From: Chloroflexota bacterium
GTDB taxonomy: Bacteria > Chloroflexota > Anaerolineae > UBA1429
Assembly: GCA_012513725.1 (NCBI GenBank)
Contig: JAAZBQ010000602.1
Span: 1-12,140 of the forward strand
DNA length: 12,140 bases
Direction of reading: 5' to 3'
The position numbers and the translations under genes were made by a program. How positions within the stretch are numbered: position 1 is the stretch's first letter; each line of letters opens with the position of its first letter. Under the pieces are notes generated by a model. It saw nothing but the letters and a program-made list of their open reading frames with translations. It searched no databases and was not told the DNA's origin. This document shows, in pieces, positions 6,862-12,140 of this stretch.

Positions 6862-8655
6862 CTATTGGGCCGAAGCCATCGTAGACGGCAGCAACTGCGC
6901 GGCAAAGGTATCCAGGAAGGCCGGCGGCAGCGGATCGTCCTGCACATCCACCTCGACGCCCAAGTCCATCTGGGTCAGCACGTCGAGCAGGGTGCGCACC
7001 ATGCCAACCTCAAGCGTCCGCGGCAGGTTGCGTAGCGCCGGGAACACAGCGCCGACGCCGGATTCCTTGAACGGGGTCAGGTCGATCTCGCGATCGGCCA
7101 GCAGGATGCTCATGGCCACGGTGACCAGGTTGTCCCGCAGATCGTCATCCCACACGAGGTAAGCCTCGGCACCGTTCACCCCAGCGGTGACACCGGCGGG
7201 ACCCATGACGACCTCGGCGGTCTGCACGCCGGTGAGGGCCTGCACCTGCTGACGGATCGTATCCGCCACCTGGACGCCGAACAGGTTCTGCACCAGGGCG
7301 AGGGGCATGGGGGCGTTATTCACGGCGATGGAGCCATCGGCCCGCGAGACGGTCACCTTGGGCACGGCCATGGCCATGCGGCGACCGGGGACCGCGTCGT
7401 ACTCGGCGAGGGACAGGTCCGGGGCTTGGCCGCCCTGCGACATGATCCCCACGTCAAAGCCGAGGTTCCCGAGCACGCCGGACAACTCGTCCCATGGCAG
7501 GTTGCCACCCACAAAGGTGTTGCCGATGGTGGAGACGAGTTCACTCTGCATGGTGATGTATGGTAGTTGCTGATTGTTCACCACCGGGTATAGCCGCGTC
7601 CGGGCGCCATCCCACTTGAGGGCGATGGTGTCGATCTGGTCGCGGTAGGGGCCGATGGTGCTCGAAAGGTCGACGTTCAGGGGGATGCCCTCCACGACGA
7701 CGCGGTTGTCGTCGGTGAGCTCCACCATCACCGGGCGGCCCAGTTGCACCGTCGGCAGGCTCTCCTGCGACTCGTCGGCTACCTGAGCGTTCACGTTGAT
7801 CACCGACTGCCCGAGCCAGTCCGTAGCGACGTCGACCATCTGCTTGGTATCATCGGTGAGGGCCATGCCCGTAAAGGTGGGCAGCGCCGTGTAGGCCCGC
7901 GACTTGACCTGGTCCATGTTCCAGTCCAGCCGCAGCCACTGCGCCTCGTTCCCCATCACCGTCACGCCCGCGCCATCGACGTTGGCCTGTACGTTGTTCA
8001 CGCCGAACTGCTGGAGTATCGACAGGTCCAGCTGCATGGGCGCCAGGCCCAGTTGCTCGAGAGCCAGACCGCCGACCGAGAGCACCCGGCCATCCGGCGT
8101 CACGGTGGCGCCGAGATCGATGGTGTTGGCGGCCTCGCCGGCCAGGGCCCCTTCCAGGCTCCTGGTGAGGTCCAGTTCGGGGATACCGGCGGCCGACGCG
8201 AACTGCAGGCCGACGGTCACGTTCGCCTGGCTGACGCTCCCCAGCATGTCCACCAGCTCGGGGACGAACGAGCCGATCGCGTCGATCGCCTCATCCCCCA
8301 GGGTCAGGGCCGACAGGGGCTCGTTGTTCACCAGGATGGTGGTCTTGGCTCCCTGCTTCACCACGGCCAGGCTCTGGATGTCCTGTTCCTGGACGACCTG
8401 GAGCGTTGGGGTGTCGATGGTCGGCACCGCGAGGCCTAGGTTGAAGCGATTCGAGAGCGCGGCAAAGTTGCTCGATGTGAGCCCCAGGTCCACGCCCCCG
8501 AACGAGGGAATAGACCAGGACCCATCTTCGGCCACCTGCAGTCGGATCTCGAACGTCGGACTGTCAGGCTGTTGGGCGAGGGCGGGTGCTGCCAGCAGCA
8601 GCAGGGCCACCGCCCCCACCGCCAAGCCCAAGAAGAATGTCCTCCTACTCGCCAT
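6862..8655 (-). CDS. Secreted repeat-containing protein of unknown function
   Basis: A 597-residue protein with a clear Sec signal peptide: MASRR, then a hydrophobic core, then APALA|QQ, with predicted cleavage after residue 27. No further membrane span and no Cys are visible. The mature part is a mix of beta and alpha segments, rich in Val, Leu, Asp, Asn and Gln. Four related stretches recur at about 84-131, 189-258, 317-377 and 441-518. Most share a VNN or VNG motif, a Trp-Asp or similar pair after a hydrophobic strand, and a following helix (for example VNGAEAYLVWDDDLRDNL at 493-510). No catalytic motif or known domain is recognised, and a binding or structural role outside the cell is a guess. 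ATG is supported by AGGGAGG at 8663-8669 (minus strand). A 286-base gap separates it from the upstream membrane-protein gene, so it may have its own promoter. Confidence 0.85.
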   Translation of the reverse strand: MASRRTFFLGLAVGAVALLLLAAPALAQQPDSPTFEIRLQVAEDGSWSIPSFGGVDLGLTSSNFAALSNRFNLGLAVPTIDTPTLQVVQEQDIQSLAVVKQGAKTTILVNNEPLSALTLGDEAIDAIGSFVPELVDMLGSVSQANVTVGLQFASAAGIPELDLTRSLEGALAGEAANTIDLGATVTPDGRVLSVGGLALEQLGLAPMQLDLSILQQFGVNNVQANVDGAGVTVMGNEAQWLRLDWNMDQVKSRAYTALPTFTGMALTDDTKQMVDVATDWLGQSVINVNAQVADESQESLPTVQLGRPVMVELTDDNRVVVEGIPLNVDLSSTIGPYRDQIDTIALKWDGARTRLYPVVNNQQLPYITMQSELVSTIGNTFVGGNLPWDELSGVLGNLGFDVGIMSQGGQAPDLSLAEYDAVPGRRMAMAVPKVTVSRADGSIAVNNAPMPLALVQNLFGVQVADTIRQQVQALTGVQTAEVVMGPAGVTAGVNGAEAYLVWDDDLRDNLVTVAMSILLADREIDLTPFKESGVGAVFPALRNLPRTLEVGMVRTLLDVLTQMDLGVEVDVQDDPLPPAFLDTFAAQLLPSTMASAQ

Positions 8656-8941
8656 TGAAGATCCTCCCTCTGTACTGTTGTACGCCTCGGACTCCTAACA
8701 GCGCGACCGGCCGGAGAGACGATGACCGGGCCGCCTTGTAACGCGTGTCGCGAGGTTTCCATCAACGGCCTGTTGTTCCGTTCTCGCTCGATCGCCCCCT
8801 TCCTAGCGAGCAGGAGCCCCACAGCCGGCTTGCCGGCTGGGCTGCGAACCCGCGACCGCTGCACTTGATGTTTCCGCGGACCCCATCGCCGGCCTCCGGA
8901 CACCGGGGCGCCCGGAGCAGCCCGCGCCGCGTCCCACTGTG
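8656..8941 (-). other. Intergenic region with two stem-loops and a possible operator
   Basis: I see no gene here. On the minus strand it must hold the 3' end of the membrane-protein transcript and the 5' region of the secreted-protein gene. Stem-loops occur at 8783-8810 (CTCGCT/AGCGAG, 16-base loop) and 8822-8839 (CAGCCGGC-TT-GCCGGCTG, perfect). Neither is followed by a T-run. GTAC-TGTT-GTAC at 8672-8683 lies just upstream of the ribosome site and could bind a regulator. No convincing -35/-10 pair was found; TTGATG at about -100 with 17-base spacing to a poor -10 is only a weak candidate. Confidence 0.5.
8822..8839. repeat. Perfect 8-bp inverted repeat, 2-base centre
   Basis: CAGCCGGC and GCCGGCTG flank TT. 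It lies about 100 bases downstream of the stop of the membrane-protein gene. It could be a weak terminator stem or a protein-binding palindrome. The absence of a T-run argues against an intrinsic terminator. Confidence 0.5.
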
Positions 8942-9604
8942 CTACTGCGGCCGGGACGCCGGGTGGCGCAAGAGCCACAGGAGCACCGCCCCCGTGATCG
9001 CGCTGGCGATGATCATTCCGACGAGGCCCAACAGGGCCACGAGGATGATTCCCGGGCGCATGGTGGCCGTACCCCGCGCCACCGAGTCCATGCCGATGCC
9101 GATCAGGGCCATGGCAAGGGCCCAGGCCACGGCGCTGGCCCCAATCCAGATGTACGATGCCCCCTGGGCGAGCGCGTCGCGGAGGACCCGCCACTGGAGG
9201 AAGCCGATCAGCGCGCCGCCGACGAGGCCACCGACGATCCCCCCAAGGAGCCATCCGTTCGCTGCGCCCGATACAACGAGGGCCACGGCAAAACCAAGGC
9301 CGGCGCCCACGGCGCTCGCCGCGATCCACCAGCCTGACCGTGAGAGGTACCGGTGCAGAACGAACCACTGCAGGAGCCCGATCACCGCGCCCACCCCGAG
9401 CCCCAGCAACAGGGCGCCCAGGGCCAGGCCGACGTTGGGGTTTGCTCCGAACAGCGTGAGGAACACGCCCCATAGGGTGCCCAGGATTGCGGCCACGATA
9501 AAGCTCAGGGCAAAGCCGATCGCACTGATCAGCGTCCACCTGAGCCAGAAGCCCCAACCGGCAGGCTCCCAACCGACCAGAGAGTGCTCAGCGTTTCCCC
9601 TCAT
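8942..9604 (-). CDS. Polytopic membrane protein with internal duplication, unknown function
   Basis: A 220-residue, very hydrophobic, Gly/Ala-rich protein with about six predicted membrane spans (roughly 22-51, 57-83, 92-113, 117-141, 151-171 and 184-213) and a short charged N-terminus. Two stretches match closely: VGAVIGLLQWFVL then WWIAASAV (71-99), and GGALIGFLQWRVL then IWIGASAV (129-159). This shows an internal repeat of about 58-60 residues with a conserved IGxLQWxVL motif. A weaker third copy may lie at about 193-213. ATG is supported by GGAGG (9610-9614, minus strand) five bases upstream. No transporter or enzyme signature is recognised. It is read in the same direction as the secreted-protein gene 286 bases downstream, so they may or may not be co-transcribed. 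Confidence 0.82.
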   Translation of the reverse strand: MRGNAEHSLVGWEPAGWGFWLRWTLISAIGFALSFIVAAILGTLWGVFLTLFGANPNVGLALGALLLGLGVGAVIGLLQWFVLHRYLSRSGWWIAASAVGAGLGFAVALVVSGAANGWLLGGIVGGLVGGALIGFLQWRVLRDALAQGASYIWIGASAVAWALAMALIGIGMDSVARGTATMRPGIILVALLGLVGMIIASAITGAVLLWLLRHPASRPQ

Positions 9605-9758
9605 CCTCGCCTCCGTTTCTCATTGATGGCATCTCGCCAGGCACTCGGAGAGACCGTAGCTCGCACCCCCTGGGCCACAGGCCCTCGTCTGCTGGCCAGT
9701 GGAGGAGCAACAGGCACCGTCTGCGCCGTGCACCGAACCGAGGTACGACCGATGTCAT
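9588..9758 (-). CDS. Possible 56-residue leader ORF overlapping the start of the membrane-protein gene
   Basis: ATG at 9756-9758 follows AGGAGGGGT (9759-9767, minus strand), a strong but closely spaced ribosome site. The frame ends inside the first codons of the 220-residue membrane-protein gene, an overlap of 17 bases that would suit translational coupling. The product is Arg-rich with a short hydrophobic patch (CLLLLHW) and matches nothing I recognise. In GC-rich DNA such frames also arise by chance, so this is a weak call. Confidence 0.2.
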   Translation of the reverse strand: MTSVVPRFGARRRRCLLLLHWPADEGLWPRGCELRSLRVPGEMPSMRNGGEDEGKR

Positions 9759-10097
9759 ACCCCTCCTATCCGCCCGTCGGTATGCGCCCCAACGAGCCGT
9801 GCCGCCGTCGCGGTCGCCGCCGCACCGTAGCGCGGCGCCGGCCGTCAGGCGCCTGCTATCCTGTATCTTGGGGGGCGCTCCCACGTGCAACGTCGGCTAT
9901 CTGCTGTCCGAAGCGACTATAAATAACTGATAACGGGGATACTCGCGGGCGCAGCAATCCGCTGCCGGCACGACGCCGGCATGGATATCCCGCGACCTTC
10001 AAGCCTTCGGGGCGATTGAAAGGCATATTGTACATCGCCAGACGTGGCTGGCGTCGGTATAGCCGAGGCGCTGGAGTGGTGGGCGTAACAGCGTCCA
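9605..10097. other. Gap of about 490 bases without a convincing gene
   Basis: Frames in this stretch are Arg/Pro-rich and look like chance frames. The only exception worth noting is the short leader ORF ending at 9588. The left half contains nothing else that I recognise. An AT-rich patch at 9918-9933 (TATAAATAACTGATAA) stands out from the GC-rich surroundings and puts stops in all three plus-strand frames. It is followed at 9944-10053 by several stem-loops. The far right end is the 3' flank of the helix-turn-helix gene, whose transcript would run into these structures. Confidence 0.5.
9944..10053. other. Cluster of stem-loops, candidate structured RNA or remnant of a mobile element
   Basis: An outer stem CGCGGG/CCCGCG (9944-9949 with 9989-9994) can enclose GCAGC/GCTGC (9951-9955 with 9961-9965) and a CGGC/GCCG hairpin. 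The latter is alternatively a 7-bp TGCCGGC/GCCGGCA stem at 9963-9981. Next are CCTTCAA/TTGAAAGG (9996-10002 with 10016-10023, one bulge), which on the plus strand caps a CTTCGG loop, and CGCCAG/CTGGCG (10036-10041 with 10048-10053). It lies immediately downstream of the helix-turn-helix gene. It may be an RNA, a complex terminator or a decayed element end. No tRNA, riboswitch or attC pattern was recognised. Confidence 0.35.
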
Positions 10098-10298
10098 TCA
10101 TGCGCTCCGGGGGGGGCGTTGTGGACGCCCAGGCCTCGGCGGTTCGAACCCTTCGAGAGCTTCTTCGGGAATGACCCACGTGGCGCGGTAGCCTTCTCCG
10201 ACTTTTTCGGCGCCGGGGAGGCGGCCACAGTCGCACCAACGACGGACCGTCGTCGTCGTCACGCCGAACATTAGGGCCACGTCTCTGGTCGTGAGCAT
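10098..10298 (-). CDS. Small helix-turn-helix DNA-binding protein (MerR/excisionase type)
   Basis: A 66-residue protein. Residues 1-48 fit the MerR/excisionase (HTH_17) pattern: LTTRDVALMFGVTTTTVRRW (helix-turn-helix, 2-21), then CGRLPG, then a basic strand GYRATWVIPEEAL that reads like the wing. The C-terminal 18 residues are Pro/Arg-rich. It probably acts as a transcription regulator or recombination directionality factor; no integrase or toxin gene is visible beside it to decide. ATG at 10296-10298 is preceded only by a modest GAGAGAG purine tract. A near-consensus promoter lies about 50 bases upstream, with inverted repeats that could be an autoregulatory operator. Eight consecutive C (minus strand; 10109-10116) near the 3' end of the gene make slippage or a sequencing indel possible, which would replace the C-terminal tail. 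Confidence 0.8.
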   Translation of the reverse strand: MLTTRDVALMFGVTTTTVRRWCDCGRLPGAEKVGEGYRATWVIPEEALEGFEPPRPGRPQRPPRSA

Positions 10299-10345
10299 CT
10301 GACTCTCTCAGGCAGATCGAACCCAATTTGTGTTTTCTTGCCTAC

Positions 10346-10374
10346 ATGTTACCGCAAGCGATAGTGGTTGTCAA
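10346..10374 (-). promoter_or_regulatory. Sigma-70-type promoter of the helix-turn-helix gene
   Basis: On the minus strand TTGACA (10369-10374) matches the -35 consensus exactly. It is spaced 17 bases from TAACAT (10346-10351), which matches the -10 at four of six positions. Transcription would start near 10339, giving a leader of about 40 bases to the ATG at 10298. Confidence 0.7.
10350..10363. promoter_or_regulatory. Candidate operator inside the promoter
   Basis: TACCGC-AA-GCGATA is an imperfect inverted repeat (one mismatch) that overlaps the -10 and spacer of the promoter. Small helix-turn-helix proteins often repress their own promoter by binding such a site. That role is inferred from position only. 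Confidence 0.35.
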
Positions 10375-10377
10375 CGG

Positions 10378-10399
10378 TCTCGGCCAGGAACCGCCGAGA
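10378..10399. repeat. Perfect 7-bp inverted repeat just upstream of the -35
   Basis: TCTCGGC (10378-10384) and GCCGAGA (10393-10399) flank 8 bases. The repeat ends three bases upstream of the -35 box of the helix-turn-helix promoter. This is a suitable place for an activator or repressor site, or a stem-loop in RNA started at the promoter further upstream. Confidence 0.5.
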
Positions 10400-10431
10400 A
10401 TCGCACTACTTGCAACAAATACGTAACCTTT

Positions 10432-10459
10432 GGGGCGGCCCATTCGTTCCCGCCGCTCC
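10432..10459 (-). other. Hairpin at the predicted 5' end of a transcript
   Basis: On the minus strand GGGAGCGGC pairs with GCCGCCCC (10452-10459 with 10432-10439, one A/C mismatch, 12-base loop). It begins at the position where transcription from the upstream promoter at 10467-10495 should start. It could protect the leader or mark a small RNA. Confidence 0.35.
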
Positions 10460-10466
10460 CGGCGCC

Positions 10467-10495
10467 ACTATACGCGGGCTTGCTCAGGCTGTCAA
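10467..10495 (-). promoter_or_regulatory. Near-consensus sigma-70-type promoter just beyond the hydrolase stop
   Basis: On the minus strand TTGACA (10490-10495, exact) is 17 bases from TATAGT (10467-10472, five of six), with a predicted start near 10460. It lies 23 bases beyond the hydrolase stop codon and about 120 bases upstream of the other TTGACA promoter, pointing the same way. It could give the helix-turn-helix gene a long structured leader, or express a short RNA. Confidence 0.6.
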
Positions 10496-10517
10496 CGCGC
10501 CCGTATCTTCCGCCGGG

Positions 10518-12140
10518 TCACGGCGTGGCCCCCGGGCGCAGGCCCACGTCGTCCAGCGCCACGCGACCCTCCGGCGAACGGTCGAACACCAAGCGCACCT
10601 CGACGAGGGCGTCCGGTCGCCAGCCACTCGCTTCGGACCGCAGGGCCGCCAGGGGCACGCTGTACTGCTGCAGGACGTCCTCCGACGTGGGCAGCGGCGA
10701 GAACCAGGCCGCCTTGCCCAGCTGTGCGGCGACACGCTCCAGCGGCGGGCCCCAGCGCTCCAGGGGCGTGCGCACGGTGCCACCGTCGGCGTCGACGAAC
10801 TCCAGGGAGAGGCTCAAGGGCTCTTGGGCGGCGCCACCGGGCCGCGCATCGGCCAGCGAGAACACCACCGCGGCCTCTCCATCCGGCGGCGCCTCGGGGA
10901 GGCCAATGGTGTAGCGGGCCGGCGCCGCCCCCCCGGCCTCCCAGCCGAGGTAGACGACTTGGTTGTCCATCGCCTGGTGCTTGCCGCGCGCCGGGCCCTC
11001 GCGCCAGTCGGCCAGCCCCTCGCCGCGGAGGAGCGTGCCGGGCAGGGTGCCGGTGGCGAGATTGGCGTCCTCCTCGAACGTGGCCACCAGCTCGGTGCGG
11101 GCGTCGGCGTAGCGGCTGATGTAGCGGGTGGGGGGCAGCCATTCGGCGCCGCGGCGATGATCCTGGAAGAGCCCCCGGTAGTCCTCCGCATCGCGCAGGG
11201 TCGCCTCGAGAAAGGCGCTGATCGTCACCGCGGCCACCTGCCGCTGGTCCTCGCCGGGCATGAGCTGGCGCAGGTTAAAGAGCCGCATCACCGGCTCGAT
11301 GAGGTCCTTGCGGCCCCAGGCGGTGTTGAACTGGCCGTGGTTGGCGCCCTCGATGTACAAGGCCGCCTTGAGGCCATCGTACCCCGGGGTCCAGGAGACC
11401 CGGGCGTACTGGCCGGCGCCGAAAAAGGTCACCACGTCCATGTCGTGGGCGCCGTGGAGCACCAGGTAGGAGACGTCCTCCAGGGCTACGGGCTGCCCGG
11501 CGGGGAGGTACATGCCGTCCACCGGCGCCAGCCCCACCACGGCGCGGATGCCGTAGCCATAGTTTAGGGCCAGCGCGGCGTCGTCGGGATAGTAGGGCAG
11601 CCGATTCAGGGCCGCGGCGATGGCCACCGCCTCCCCGCCGCGCGAGTGGCCGATGAGGGCGATGCGTTCCGTATCCACCCGACCCTGGAACGGGTTGCCG
11701 GGGGCATCCTGCCACTCGTGCCAGATGCGCAGGTGCTCCAGGAGGAGCCAGGCGCGCAGGTCGTCCTCCTCCTGCAGCGTGCTGAGGATCAGGCCATCCG
11801 CCAGGGGGGAGAGGTTGAGATAGTTCTCGTCCACCGAGACGACGATGTAGCCCCGGCTGGCCAGCAGGTCGCCCAGGTAGGCATAGCCGCCTTCGGAGGG
11901 ATCCTCCATGGGGTGCTGCCCGTGGAGGACGACCACCAGGGGGAACGGGCCCTCGCCCTCGGGCTGCCAGACCCGGCCGTTCAGGGGGAGTGCGTCGGGG
12001 CCAAAGCCCCAGTAGCGGGTCCGCAGGGCGGTCCAGCCCTCCACCAGGCGGGAGCCGTCCACGGTGGGCGTCAGCAGGTCCGCGTCGGCGCCGAACGCCG
12101 CTCGGCGATCGTGGCCGGAGCCGTAGGTCAGCGTCTGCAC
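10518..12140 (-). CDS. Alpha/beta-hydrolase (esterase/lipase-like) with beta-rich C-terminal domain, 5' partial
   Basis: The frame is open at the window edge, so the true start lies beyond 12140; residues are numbered from the GTG at the edge (540 visible). The alpha/beta-hydrolase core is clear. It shows an oxyanion motif VVVLHGQHP (69-77), the nucleophile elbow GHSRGGEA with S166, an acid in HGAHDMDV (D233 or D235), and the catalytic His in EGANHGQF (H268). The triad order and spacing are normal for the fold. From about 345 the sequence changes to a beta-rich domain ending in VALDDVGLRP, which resembles a carbohydrate-binding-type jelly-roll (inference). The substrate cannot be read from sequence; the family includes esterases, lipases and polyester hydrolases. 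Whether it is secreted depends on the missing N-terminus. No clear terminator stem with a T-run follows the stop. Confidence 0.88.
   Translation of the reverse strand: MQTLTYGSGHDRRAAFGADADLLTPTVDGSRLVEGWTALRTRYWGFGPDALPLNGRVWQPEGEGPFPLVVVLHGQHPMEDPSEGGYAYLGDLLASRGYIVVSVDENYLNLSPLADGLILSTLQEEDDLRAWLLLEHLRIWHEWQDAPGNPFQGRVDTERIALIGHSRGGEAVAIAAALNRLPYYPDDAALALNYGYGIRAVVGLAPVDGMYLPAGQPVALEDVSYLVLHGAHDMDVVTFFGAGQYARVSWTPGYDGLKAALYIEGANHGQFNTAWGRKDLIEPVMRLFNLRQLMPGEDQRQVAAVTISAFLEATLRDAEDYRGLFQDHRRGAEWLPPTRYISRYADARTELVATFEEDANLATGTLPGTLLRGEGLADWREGPARGKHQAMDNQVVYLGWEAGGAAPARYTIGLPEAPPDGEAAVVFSLADARPGGAAQEPLSLSLEFVDADGGTVRTPLERWGPPLERVAAQLGKAAWFSPLPTSEDVLQQYSVPLAALRSEASGWRPDALVEVRLVFDRSPEGRVALDDVGLRPGATP

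Noticed and set aside
8835..8870. tRNA-like 3' half on the minus strand (GCGGGTTCGCAGCCC)
   Set aside because: Only three T-stem pairs form, the conserved A after TTCG is C, and no acceptor or anticodon arm can be built upstream.
9752..9922. Plus-strand frame starting MSYPSYPPVGMRP
   Set aside because: Arg/Pro-rich chance composition after the first residues, weak ribosome site, and no similarity I recognise.
9990..10110. Plus-strand peptide GRLKGILYIARRGWRR resembling the tail of an IS110-type transposase
   Set aside because: The similarity is short, no start or upstream transposase domain exists, and stem-loop structure explains the region equally well.
10139..10152. GGTTCGAACCC, which looks like a tRNA T-loop
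   Set aside because: It lies in frame inside the helix-turn-helix gene (encoding GFEPP) and the flanking bases do not form a T-stem or acceptor.

Overview
This is a GC-rich bacterial window from an organism I cannot name. Thr-Pro-rich extracellular linkers, large TPR-like membrane proteins next to a eukaryotic-type protein kinase, and secreted hypothetical proteins together suggest Chloroflexota (Anaerolineae or a similar class). That is a style-based inference, not a sequence match. Start sites have good Shine-Dalgarno sequences, and two near-consensus sigma-70-type promoters are visible.

Bases 1-6708 (+ strand) form a three-gene run with gaps of 30 and 75 bases. First is the 3' part of a very large protein with a helical TPR-like cytoplasmic half, one membrane span, a Cys-rich exported helical half and a beta-rich C-terminal domain. 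Second is a divergent Ser/Thr-kinase-like protein. Third is a TPR-like protein with one membrane span, a Thr/Pro stalk and a small SH3-like exported domain. I read this as a candidate transmembrane signalling or scaffolding module: a soluble kinase-fold protein flanked by two single-pass proteins of the same architecture. It is the most interesting system in the window.

Bases 6709-6861 are a convergent intergenic gap with two perfect GC-rich hairpins, probably a bidirectional terminator. Bases 6862-9604 (- strand) hold a secreted 597-residue protein built of diverged repeats and, upstream of it, a 220-residue polytopic membrane protein with an internal duplication. Neither has a known function that I can recognise.

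Bases 9605-10097 contain no convincing gene. Their right part (9944-10053) is densely packed with stem-loops. Next comes a 66-residue MerR/excisionase-like helix-turn-helix protein (- strand) with a strong promoter and inverted repeats that could be its operator. A second near-consensus promoter lies just beyond the stop codon of the last gene and would start a transcript with a stable hairpin. The window ends inside a large alpha/beta-hydrolase gene (- strand, 5' end outside the window) with an intact Ser-Asp-His triad and a beta-sandwich-like C-terminal domain.
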